Below, piece by piece: positions 1 through 5,426 of a stretch of DNA of 5,426 nucleotides; position 1 is the first letter of the stretch; the number at the start of each line of letters is the position of its first letter. The stretch lies in assembly GCA_946410535.1 (NCBI GenBank), contig CAMKAR010000161.1:1-5426 (forward strand). Reading direction: 5' to 3'. The DNA comes from an uncultured Bacteroidales bacterium. GTDB lineage: Bacteria > Bacteroidota > Bacteroidia > Bacteroidales > F082. The notes beneath the pieces were generated by a model that ran no database searches, was not told where the DNA came from, and saw nothing but the letters and a program-made list of their open reading frames with translations. A program made the position numbers and the translations under genes.

Positions 1-360
1 TTCCTTGAGAAGTGGCACCTCAAGAAAACCATCATCCTGCCCACCGTGGTCGGCGACGACATCATCCCCGTCGAATACGCCAAAGACACCGCTTTCGCCG
101 TGGGCGACTTCAACATCATGGAGCCACAGAACGAGCCTTACAAAGGCGGTTTCGACCTCATCGTTGTCCCTGGCATGGCCTTCGACCGCGCGGGCAACCG
201 CCTCGGGCGCGGGCGCGGCTACTACGACCGTTTCCTCTCTCATCACCATGACGTGAAACGCATCGGCATCTGCTTCGACTTCCAATTGGTCGACGAAGTG
301 CCCGCCGAGCCTTTCGACATCAAGATGGACGAAGTGATTACCATAGAGCCAGAATCATAA
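1..360 (+). CDS. fau: 5-formyltetrahydrofolate cyclo-ligase (MTHFS family), 3' part only
   Basis: The last 119 codons and the TAA stop of a gene whose start lies before the window. The family (5-formyl-THF cyclo-ligase, also called methenyltetrahydrofolate synthetase) uses ATP in the cytoplasm to convert 5-formyltetrahydrofolate to 5,10-methenyltetrahydrofolate, returning it to the one-carbon pool. The signature is the Gly-rich stretch GRGRGYYDRFL at visible residues 69-79, preceded by FDLIVVPGMAFD (51-62), the usual order in this family near the nucleotide and folate site. The ending, with a hydrophobic strand RIGICFDFQ and then an acidic DEVITIEPES, also matches the family C-terminus. Family members are about 180-200 residues, so roughly the C-terminal 60% is present. 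No stop or frameshift interrupts it. It looks like an ordinary housekeeping gene unrelated to the peptidases downstream, from which it is separated by a 190-base gap holding repeats and a promoter. Confidence 0.9.
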   Translation, partial: FLEKWHLKKTIILPTVVGDDIIPVEYAKDTAFAVGDFNIMEPQNEPYKGGFDLIVVPGMAFDRAGNRLGRGRGYYDRFLSHHHDVKRIGICFDFQLVDEVPAEPFDIKMDEVITIEPES

Positions 361-382
361 TGCGGTTCCCGGAATTCAAGTC

Positions 383-403
383 AAAGAAAGCTCCTACAGA
401 GCA
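383..403. repeat. Short hairpin repeat, copy 1
   Basis: First of two near-identical 21-base units in the gap after the cyclo-ligase gene. It differs from the second copy (435-455) at one base only, A at 398 instead of G. The core can fold: GCTC at 390-393 pairs with GAGC at 399-402. The A at 398 breaks the fifth pair found in copy 2. An A/G-rich arm (383-389) precedes the hairpin, so read on the minus strand the hairpin is followed by a T-rich run. This suggests a dispersed intergenic palindrome, but genome-wide copy number cannot be seen here. Confidence 0.7.
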
Positions 404-434
404 TAACACACTGGTTCATAGTGCTTTATTATTA

Positions 435-455
435 AAAGAAAGCTCCTACGGAGCA
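435..455. repeat. Short hairpin repeat, copy 2
   Basis: Second copy of the repeat, starting 52 bases after the start of copy 1. Its core is a perfect inverted repeat: GCTCC (442-446), loop TAC, GGAGC (450-454). The A/G-rich arm before the hairpin is the same as in copy 1. Between the copies lies another small inverted repeat, CACT (409-412) with AGTG (420-423), so the whole 383-472 region may be one composite element. It is non-coding by composition. Confidence 0.75.
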
Positions 456-461
456 ATTTTT
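442..461 (+). terminator. Possible weak intrinsic terminator formed by repeat copy 2
   Basis: The 5-bp stem (442-446 with 450-454) is followed by AA and then five T residues (457-461), which is terminator-like for transcription coming from the cyclo-ligase gene. On the other strand the same hairpin is followed by TTTCTTTT, so it could act in both directions. The stem is short and the spacer AA weakens the case, so this is tentative. Confidence 0.25.
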
Positions 462-518
462 GGAGGTGTCCATAATATGATTTCTTTTCTAAATCGCTTC
501 CCGTTTCTGATTTTTTCC

Positions 519-526
519 TATTTTTG
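519..526 (+). promoter_or_regulatory. Bacteroidetes -7 promoter element for the C10 protease gene
   Basis: TATTTTTG exactly fits the Bacteroidetes -7 consensus TAnnTTTG and lies 24 bases before the start codon at 551. Transcription would begin near 531-535, giving a leader of about 16-20 bases. I see no good TTTG -33 element at the expected 19-21 base spacing, so the match rests on the -7 box and its position. The leader is A/C-rich (AACACATTTCCAC) and has no Shine-Dalgarno sequence, as is usual in this phylum. Confidence 0.5.
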
Positions 527-550
527 TCCTTTTGAAAAACACATTTCCAC

Positions 551-3322
551 ATGAAAAAAAACATTCTGTTTACCTTAGTCGCCATGCTTTTAGGCATGAC
601 CGCAATGAATGCCCATCCCGTTGATGTGGCAAAAGCCAAGGCCGTTGGGCAGAGATTTGCATATGCCAATTTCGGCAATAACATGAAATCCAATGAATTG
701 CAATTGGTTTATACTGGCATTTCCAACCGCAACGAAGTCTGTTTCTATGCCTTCAATGTGGGTCAGGGAGGCTTCGTCATCGTCAGTGCCGACGACCGTT
801 TCCGTCCCATCGTGGGCTATTCCGACGAAGGCCCGTTTGAGACCGAGAACATGTCGCCCGAACTCAGCTTCTACCTCGACAAGATCATCGAGGCCCGCAC
901 AAGCCGCAACGCCGTCATGGTCGACAACACCGCCGAAGAATGGCATAGCGTGACGACCACCGGTCGCCTGCTCTCGCGCAACGGCGGTCGCGGCGTCGAC
1001 TACATCTGCTCCACCAAGTGGAACCAAGACTGGCCCTACAACATGTATGCCCCCGAAGCCAGCGGCGGTTCGGGCGGACACTGCTATGCGGGCTGCGTGG
1101 CCACCGCCATGAGCCAGGTGATGAAACGCTGGAACCACCCCACCCAAGGCACCGGGAGCCATTCCTATTACTGCCAAGGCTACGGACAGCAAAGCGCCAA
1201 CTTCGGGCAAACCACCTACCATTGGGAGCTGATGCCCGACCGCCTCGGCAACGCCTCGCAAGAGCAGATTGAGGCCGTGGCCCTTTTCATGTACCACTGC
1301 GGCGTGGCCGTCGACATGAACTTCTCTCCCAGCGGCAGCGGCGCCAACTCGTGGGACGTGCCCTATGCCATCCGTCACTATTTCTCCTATTCCAACAACG
1401 CCACCCTCAGAGGCCGCGACGAATACTCGCTCACCAACTGGCAGAACATGCTTAAGGAATCGTTCGACATCGGCTGGCCTGTCTACTATTCCGGCTTCAG
1501 CAACAGCGGCGGCCATGCCTTCGTTTGCGATGGCTACGACGACAACGACCTGTTCCACTTCAACTGGGGCTGGGGCGGCAGCAGCGACGGCTGGTTCGTC
1601 ATCGACGAAATCGACTATGCCGGTTGGGCACAAGCCGTTTTCAACTACGTGCCCACCAACGTCTACGAATACATGCCCATGCAACCCGAGAACCTTGAAG
1701 TGAACTCGCTCGGCGACTACGACTACACCGCCGTACTCAGTTGGACCAATCCCACGCAGAACGTCCACCTCAACGCCCTCAATGCCATCGACCAAATCGT
1801 GGTGACCCGCGATGGCGAAATCATCTACACCGAAGACAACGTCGCCCCCGGAGCCAACATGAGCTTCACCGACCATTACATGCCCACCGTGGTCGACTAC
1901 AGCGTCTATGCCGTCACACAAGGTGCCAAAGGTCTCGAAGCCACCGCCGAGAAAGTCATCCTCGGCCCTTCGTGCACCTGGCACATCGACATGACCTCAA
2001 GCGACAGCCAAGGCTGGAACGGCGGCTACATCTCGTTGGTCAACTCAGCCGGCATCGAACTCGCCCAGCTGCAACCCCAATCCGCTTCAACGAGCCTCGC
2101 TTTCAACATGCCCATTGGCCGCGTCGACTTCTGCTGGAAAGCACCCACACAAGCCATTGACAACATCAGCTTCGACATTAAAGACAGCGAAGGGCTTACC
2201 GCTGTTTCGTTCAACAGCTCCTCCGCCAACCTCAACAAAGGCTTGTTCTATGTGGCCAACAACCACTGCGGCGAGAAGTCGAACAACGACGTGCCCGAAA
2301 ACCTGAATGCAGTCAAAGACGGCGACAACATCAACCTCAGCTGGCAGCCTTCGGGCCGCGACTTGCCGCAATACTACATCTATCGCAACGGATTGCTCTA
2401 TGCCGTCACCGAAGACACTCACTTCACTGACAACAACCTTAGCGAAAGCCTCAACAATTATTTCGTCACTTCCTTCAAAGAGGATGGCGAGTCGGATCCT
2501 TCCAACTTGGCCTCGGTCAACGAAGACGGTTCGTGTGAAGTCCCAGTCAACATGCGCTATGAAATGACGACCAACACGAAAGTGAAACTGATGTGGGACG
2601 CCCCGCAAGCCGAAAACCTCACCGGATATTACCTCTACCGCCGCATCAAAGGACAAGAGTTCAGGCGCATCAAGGCCTTGAGCAGTCCCTATCACACCGA
2701 CAACCTCCATGCATTGGAAAACCATGTTTACGAGTATGCCGTCACCGCCTATTACTCCGACATCGACTGCGAATCGGGCTTCGGCACCACCGCAAGCGAC
2801 CCCGAACTACATTTCGTTTCGGTCAACAAGACCATCATCCCGCAGCAGCTCAGCTTCTACATCCACGAAGGCCACGTCATACTGCAATGGCATGGAGCCA
2901 CCATGGCCGAACGCTACTGCATCTACCGCAACGGCGAACTTATCGGCCACAGCACGACGACAGATTTCGTTGACTACACCGCCAATTCGTCACATGAATA
3001 TTACTACACCGTGACCGGACAGACCGCTTACATCGAGTCGAACCCCACAAACGAAATCTTTGTGGACTGGACCACCAACGTCAGTGAAAACAATGAGCAT
3101 GAGGCAATACTCTATCCCAACCCGACCTCAGGAATGGTTAACGTCGAATCCATCGGCCTTCAATCCGTGGAAGTCTACAACCTGACCGGACAAATGCTGA
3201 TGCAAACAAGAGCCACCAACGGCCAAGCCACCATCGACATGACCTCGTTGCCCAACGGCACCTATTTCGTGAAACTGAAAGGCGACCACAACCAAGTGAA
3301 GAAAGTAGTTAAAATTCAATAA
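551..3322 (+). CDS. Secreted C10 family cysteine protease with Fn3-like modules and T9SS sorting domain
   Basis: A 923-residue extracellular cysteine endopeptidase of MEROPS family C10 (streptopain SpeB, Prevotella interpain). Order of parts: signal peptide (1 to about 21), inhibitory prodomain (about 22-145, with the pattern GGFVIVSADDRFRPIVGYS), catalytic domain (about 146-370), a first Fn3-like module (about 376-470), a WNGG-containing beta module bounded by Cys475 and Cys573, three more Fn3-like modules (about 581-660, 664-757, 763-838), and a T9SS type A sorting domain (851-923, starting EAILYPNPTSG, ending KVVKIQ). The catalytic Cys is Cys182 in GCVATAMSQ and the His is His322 in SGGHAFVCDGY. 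Asn338 and Trp339 lie in NWGWGG; the His-Trp spacing of 17 equals SpeB's (His340-Trp357), so the enzyme should be active. It should leave through the Sec system and then T9SS, which normally removes the sorting domain and attaches or releases the protein. The start is fixed by the signal peptide and promoter. The next gene begins 11 bases after the stop, suggesting cotranscription. Confidence 0.93.
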   Translation: MKKNILFTLVAMLLGMTAMNAHPVDVAKAKAVGQRFAYANFGNNMKSNELQLVYTGISNRNEVCFYAFNVGQGGFVIVSADDRFRPIVGYSDEGPFETENMSPELSFYLDKIIEARTSRNAVMVDNTAEEWHSVTTTGRLLSRNGGRGVDYICSTKWNQDWPYNMYAPEASGGSGGHCYAGCVATAMSQVMKRWNHPTQGTGSHSYYCQGYGQQSANFGQTTYHWELMPDRLGNASQEQIEAVALFMYHCGVAVDMNFSPSGSGANSWDVPYAIRHYFSYSNNATLRGRDEYSLTNWQNMLKESFDIGWPVYYSGFSNSGGHAFVCDGYDDNDLFHFNWGWGGSSDGWFVIDEIDYAGWAQAVFNYVPTNVYEYMPMQPENLEVNSLGDYDYTAVLSWTNPTQNVHLNALNAIDQIVVTRDGEIIYTEDNVAPGANMSFTDHYMPTVVDYSVYAVTQGAKGLEATAEKVILGPSCTWHIDMTSSDSQGWNGGYISLVNSAGIELAQLQPQSASTSLAFNMPIGRVDFCWKAPTQAIDNISFDIKDSEGLTAVSFNSSSANLNKGLFYVANNHCGEKSNNDVPENLNAVKDGDNINLSWQPSGRDLPQYYIYRNGLLYAVTEDTHFTDNNLSESLNNYFVTSFKEDGESDPSNLASVNEDGSCEVPVNMRYEMTTNTKVKLMWDAPQAENLTGYYLYRRIKGQEFRRIKALSSPYHTDNLHALENHVYEYAVTAYYSDIDCESGFGTTASDPELHFVSVNKTIIPQQLSFYIHEGHVILQWHGATMAERYCIYRNGELIGHSTTTDFVDYTANSSHEYYYTVTGQTAYIESNPTNEIFVDWTTNVSENNEHEAILYPNPTSGMVNVESIGLQSVEVYNLTGQMLMQTRATNGQATIDMTSLPNGTYFVKLKGDHNQVKKVVKIQ

Positions 3323-3333
3323 ATCAAAATAAT

Positions 3334-4473
3334 ATGAACAAAGTCATCAGATTCGCAGCGGTTGCGCTGCTGCTGGGCACCGGCACTACGCTCTTGGCCC
3401 AAGAAAACAAAGAAGACGAAAAACAAGTCTACCAAATCACCGAGACGGTCAACGTGAAGCACACCCCCGTCGACAACCAAGGCAGCTCAGGCACATGCTG
3501 GTGCTTTGCCGGCATCGGTTTCGTTGAGGCCGAAATCCAGCGCATGTACGGCAAGGAATTCAACCTTTCGGAGATGTTCGTCGTCCGCAACGCCTGGACG
3601 GAGAAAGTGAACAAATTCGTCCGTATGCACGGCAACAACACCCTCAGCCAAGGCGGCGAGGTGTGCGATGTGCTCTACATGATCGACAAATACGGCATGA
3701 TGCCCGAAGATGCTTATAGCGGCAAGGTCATCGGCGAGGAGCGCCACATGCACAACGAGATGAACGAGGTCATCAATGGCGTGGCCCGCGCCATCATCAA
3801 AAACGGCAACAAGAAGATTTCGCCTGCCGGTCCCAAGGCTTTGCAAGGCGTTTTGGATGCCTACCTCGGCAAAGCCCCCGAAGAGTTCACCGTCGACGGC
3901 AAGAAATACACGGCCAAGTCATTTGCAGAACAATATCGCATCAACCCCGCCGACTACATCGAAATCTGCTCCTTCACCAACGAGGAATACAACAAACCCT
4001 GCATGGTGGAAATCCCCGACAACTGGACTTGGACCCCTGCCTACAACCTGCCCCTCGACAAGCTGATGGAGGCCGTCGACTATGCCCTTGAGCACGGCTA
4101 CACCCTCGGCTGGGCACAGGACGTGAGCAACCCTGGCTTCTCGCGCAAGGAAGGCATCGGCATTGTGCCCGAAGACCCGAAGGACGAGAATCTCTGGAAA
4201 GAAATCGTGGCCGAAAAGAAGGTGACCGACGAAATCCATCAAGCTGCCTACGACAACTGGGACGCCGGCGACGACCACAGTATGCTTGTGGTGGGTATCG
4301 CCAAGGACCAAAACGGCAACAAATACTACAAAATCAAGAACTCGTGGGGCGATGCCGGTCCGTATAAAGGCTATTGGTACTGCTCGGAGCAATATTTGCG
4401 CCAATACACCATTTTCTTCACCCTCCACAAGGACGCCCTCTCGAAGGCCATGAAGAAAGATTTGGGGCTTTGA
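3334..4473 (+). CDS. Exported C1B papain-like peptidase (bleomycin hydrolase / aminopeptidase C-like)
   Basis: A 379-residue cysteine peptidase of family C1, subfamily C1B. All four active-site positions are present: oxyanion Gln49, nucleophile Cys55 in SSGTCWCF, His315 in DDHSMLVVGIA, and Asn336 in IKNSWG. The long helical stretch between the Cys and His parts (about 60-300) matches bleomycin hydrolase and PepC rather than short papain. Those relatives are hexameric aminopeptidases, mostly cytoplasmic. This one begins with a signal peptide, probably cut after Ala22 before Gln23 (LLA|QEN), so it should work in the periplasm or at the cell surface. It has no T9SS sorting domain, so periplasmic is more likely. 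The start is set by the signal peptide and an A/T-rich leader; no Shine-Dalgarno is visible. It likely shares the C10 protease transcript. Exact substrate and exo- versus endopeptidase activity are not decided by sequence. A related gene begins at 5234. Confidence 0.9.
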   Translation: MNKVIRFAAVALLLGTGTTLLAQENKEDEKQVYQITETVNVKHTPVDNQGSSGTCWCFAGIGFVEAEIQRMYGKEFNLSEMFVVRNAWTEKVNKFVRMHGNNTLSQGGEVCDVLYMIDKYGMMPEDAYSGKVIGEERHMHNEMNEVINGVARAIIKNGNKKISPAGPKALQGVLDAYLGKAPEEFTVDGKKYTAKSFAEQYRINPADYIEICSFTNEEYNKPCMVEIPDNWTWTPAYNLPLDKLMEAVDYALEHGYTLGWAQDVSNPGFSRKEGIGIVPEDPKDENLWKEIVAEKKVTDEIHQAAYDNWDAGDDHSMLVVGIAKDQNGNKYYKIKNSWGDAGPYKGYWYCSEQYLRQYTIFFTLHKDALSKAMKKDLGL

Positions 4474-4492
4474 CAAAGTTTTGCTATTTTTG
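4461..4492 (+). promoter_or_regulatory. Strong Bacteroidetes-type promoter for the DUF4160-DUF2442 pair
   Basis: TTTG at 4461-4464 and TATTTTTG at 4485-4492 match both halves of the Bacteroidetes promoter (-33 TTTG, -7 TAnnTTTG) with 20 bases between them, the expected spacing. The -33 element lies inside the last codons of the C1B peptidase gene, which stops at 4473. Transcription would start near 4497-4501, leaving about 13-17 bases before the ATG at 4514. This also shows that an in-frame TTG at 4481, upstream of the ATG, is not the protein start. Confidence 0.7.
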
Positions 4493-4513
4493 CAGCCTAA
4501 TAACTATTCTGTT

Positions 4514-4813
4514 ATGCCAGTCATATACGAGTACTTGGGAATCGTGATTAGTTTTTGGTCAAACGAACATCAACCTGTACATGTCCACGCCACATACGGT
4601 GATGCGATTGTCAAGGTGATGTTTTATGTTGACGAAGGCAGGATTACAACCATTAGGTATAAAGAAGAAAAAGGGACATTCAACAAGGCAAAACTGCGTC
4701 AGTTGAAGGATTTTATCTCTGTTTACAAATATGCTATCTTATATGCATGGGAACAGAAGTTTATCGAGAACGTGCAAGTAAAAAAGATTGTTATCACAAA
4801 GAAAATCAAGTAA
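4514..4813 (+). CDS. DUF4160 domain protein
   Basis: A 99-residue protein of the uncharacterised DUF4160 family. The family mark is the start MPVIYEYLGIVISFWSNEH followed by QPVHVHATYGDA, with His19, His23 and His25 forming the typical HxxPxHxHx cluster. The rest is a short beta hairpin (VKVMFYVDEGRITTIRY) and a helical C-terminal half (about 56-84) ending in a Lys-rich strand (VKKIVITKKIK). Full family length is about 80-100 residues, so it is complete. The ATG at 4514 is chosen because the promoter TATTTTTG lies just upstream and the family starts with MP. It stops 2 bases before the next ATG, so the two genes are cotranscribed and probably translationally coupled. GC is about 37% in the part counted, against about 60% in the flanking peptidase genes, suggesting acquisition by transfer. 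Biochemical function is unknown. The paired layout is toxin-antitoxin-like but that role is unproven. Confidence 0.85.
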   Translation: MPVIYEYLGIVISFWSNEHQPVHVHATYGDAIVKVMFYVDEGRITTIRYKEEKGTFNKAKLRQLKDFISVYKYAILYAWEQKFIENVQVKKIVITKKIK

Positions 4814-4815
4814 TT

Positions 4816-5193
4816 ATGATTAAATCAGTTGAATACATAAATGACTATCTTTTGCATGTCACATTCAAAGACGGACAAGAACGTTTGATTGACTTGTATT
4901 CATTTCTGTCATCAAGCACATTTCCCTTTATTTCCAAGTATCTTGATTTGGATTTGTTCAAACAAGTTCGGGTGGATTATGGCACGATTGCATGGGGTGA
5001 AAATGATATGGACATCAATCCATTGTCTATTTATTACGGAGAATTTGAAGCCGCCGATAGCCCTTACAAGGAAGACATCAAGGCCGTTGTCAAGGCAAGG
5101 AAACTCAAGGAAATCGACGATCGCATGAAACGCCGTATCGACCGCGCCAAAAAAGATGCCCAACGCGAAAAGAAATTGGTTATGGCTGAATAA
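4816..5193 (+). CDS. DUF2442 domain protein with charged C-terminal extension
   Basis: A 125-residue protein. Residues 1-78 fit the small DUF2442 fold: VEYINDYLLHVTFKDGQERLIDL, then FPFISKYLDLDLFKQVRVDYGTIAWGENDMDINPLSIY, with the typical F-DG, V-V-D-GTI-W and D-(N/P) positions. The start at 4816 is preferred over an in-frame ATG at 4747 because the 23 extra residues overlap the DUF4160 gene in another frame and do not look like the family. Residues 81-125 form an extension rich in Lys, Arg, Asp and Glu (KARKLKEIDDRMKRRIDR) that is probably helical or coiled coil and not part of the usual domain of about 80 residues. The DNA changes with it: about 37% GC in the domain counted, about 51% in the extension. 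DUF2442 genes frequently sit beside DUF4160 genes. A partner or antitoxin-like role is only an inference. Confidence 0.83.
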   Translation: MIKSVEYINDYLLHVTFKDGQERLIDLYSFLSSSTFPFISKYLDLDLFKQVRVDYGTIAWGENDMDINPLSIYYGEFEAADSPYKEDIKAVVKARKLKEIDDRMKRRIDRAKKDAQREKKLVMAE

Positions 5194-5225
5194 TCTTTGA
5201 ATCTTAAATCTTTAAATATTAAATC
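5192..5225. repeat. AT-rich short direct repeats before the second C1B gene
   Basis: A roughly 8-base period of AATCTT-like units: AATCTTTG (5192-5199), AATCTTAA (5200-5207), AATCTTTA (5207-5214, sharing a base), then AATATT and AAATC. The first unit with the stop codon reads TAATCTTTG, one base longer than the -7 promoter consensus, so a promoter is not convincing. The run may simply be an A/T-rich leader for the following start codon at 5234. Confidence 0.45.
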
Positions 5226-5233
5226 ACAACACA

Positions 5234-5426
5234 ATGAAATTCAAACACCTATTGACCGCAACCGCCATGATGCTCAGCGTCAGCGTCGTTGCCCAGCCTC
5301 AGGCTAAGGAAGAAGCCAAGGAAGAAGAAGGCTTCAAGTTTACCACGGTGAAGGAACTCCCCATCACCTCCGTCAAAGACCAAAACCAAGCCGGCACCTG
5401 CTGGTGCTACAGCTCGTTGGCTTTCT
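5234..5426 (+). CDS. Second exported C1B papain-like peptidase, 5' part only
   Basis: The first 64 codons of a gene that runs past the window end. Residues 1-20 form a signal peptide with probable cleavage before Gln21 (SVVA|QPQ). A short acidic/basic linker follows (AKEEAKEEEG, from a 12-base near-repeat at 5303-5326), then ITSVKDQNQAGTCWCYSSLAF. Gln50 and Cys56 have the six-residue spacing of the papain oxyanion Gln and nucleophile. The TCWC(F/Y) motif, signal peptide and linker resemble the complete C1B gene at 3334, so the two are likely paralogues by an old duplication. The His and Asn of the active site lie outside the window, so activity cannot be judged. The start codon is the only ATG giving a complete signal peptide. 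It lies 40 bases after the DUF2442 stop with an A/C-rich leader and no Shine-Dalgarno; it may be read through from the DUF4160 promoter. Confidence 0.85.
   Translation, partial: MKFKHLLTATAMMLSVSVVAQPQAKEEAKEEEGFKFTTVKELPITSVKDQNQAGTCWCYSSLAF

Noticed and set aside
360..554. A 64-codon open frame whose ATG overlaps the cyclo-ligase stop (TAATG)
   Set aside because: It runs through both hairpin repeats and the -7 promoter box and ends inside the next start codon. Its repeated peptide pieces are just the translated DNA repeat. I see no domain or coding-like composition.
590..1984. A 464-codon open frame on the minus strand inside the C10 protease gene
   Set aside because: It lies wholly antisense to a gene with clear catalytic motifs. 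Its product is a low-complexity Val/Gly/Ala/His-rich sequence with no recognisable domain, as expected when GC-rich codons are read on the opposite strand.
3919..4476. A 185-codon minus-strand open frame over the C1B peptidase gene
   Set aside because: It is antisense to the part carrying the catalytic His and Asn and its Val/Gly/Phe-rich product matches no family I recognise; a composition shadow.
4481..4513. An upstream in-frame TTG start for the DUF4160 gene
   Set aside because: The added residues overlap the TATTTTTG promoter box and would precede the predicted transcript start. The family begins with MP, as at 4514.
4474..4513. A terminator between the C1B gene and the cassette
   Set aside because: No stable inverted repeat followed by a T-run was found. 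The T-rich stretch here is the promoter box.
4747..4815. An upstream ATG start for the DUF2442 gene
   Set aside because: It would add 23 residues encoded inside the DUF4160 gene in another frame, with no resemblance to the family. The ATG at 4816 is 2 bases after the DUF4160 stop and begins the domain.

Overview
The window looks like chromosomal DNA from a Bacteroidales-type member of the Bacteroidota. The evidence is a C-terminal type IX secretion (T9SS) sorting domain, promoters matching the Bacteroidetes TAnnTTTG -7 element, no Shine-Dalgarno sites ahead of the genes, and signal peptides cleaved before Gln. The core genes are GC-rich (about 60% in the stretches I counted). The genus cannot be told from this sequence.

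Layout, all on the + strand: (1) 1-360, the 3' end of a 5-formyltetrahydrofolate cyclo-ligase gene. (2) 361-550, an AT-rich gap with two copies of a short hairpin repeat, followed by a promoter. (3) 551-3322, a 923-residue secreted C10 (streptopain/interpain-type) cysteine protease with accessory beta domains and a T9SS sorting domain. (4) 3334-4473, a 379-residue exported C1B (bleomycin hydrolase/aminopeptidase C-like) cysteine peptidase, 11 bases downstream and probably in the same operon. (5) 4514-5193, a compact AT-rich pair encoding DUF4160 and DUF2442 proteins, with its own promoter overlapping the end of the C1B gene. (6) 5234 to the window end, the 5' end of a second exported C1B peptidase related to the first.

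The three peptidases belong to two cysteine-protease families and all carry export signals. They look like an envelope or extracellular protein-degradation locus: the C10 enzyme could cut proteins outside the cell, and the C1B enzymes could trim the peptides. This division of labour is inferred.

The part least explained by this theme is the DUF4160-DUF2442 cassette. Its base composition (about 37% GC) differs sharply from the peptidases on each side, it separates two related peptidase genes, and its second protein ends in a highly charged basic tail whose DNA returns to about 51% GC. It resembles a small acquired toxin-antitoxin-like or host-interaction module, but its function cannot be read from sequence. 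No tRNA, rRNA, CRISPR array or transposase was seen.
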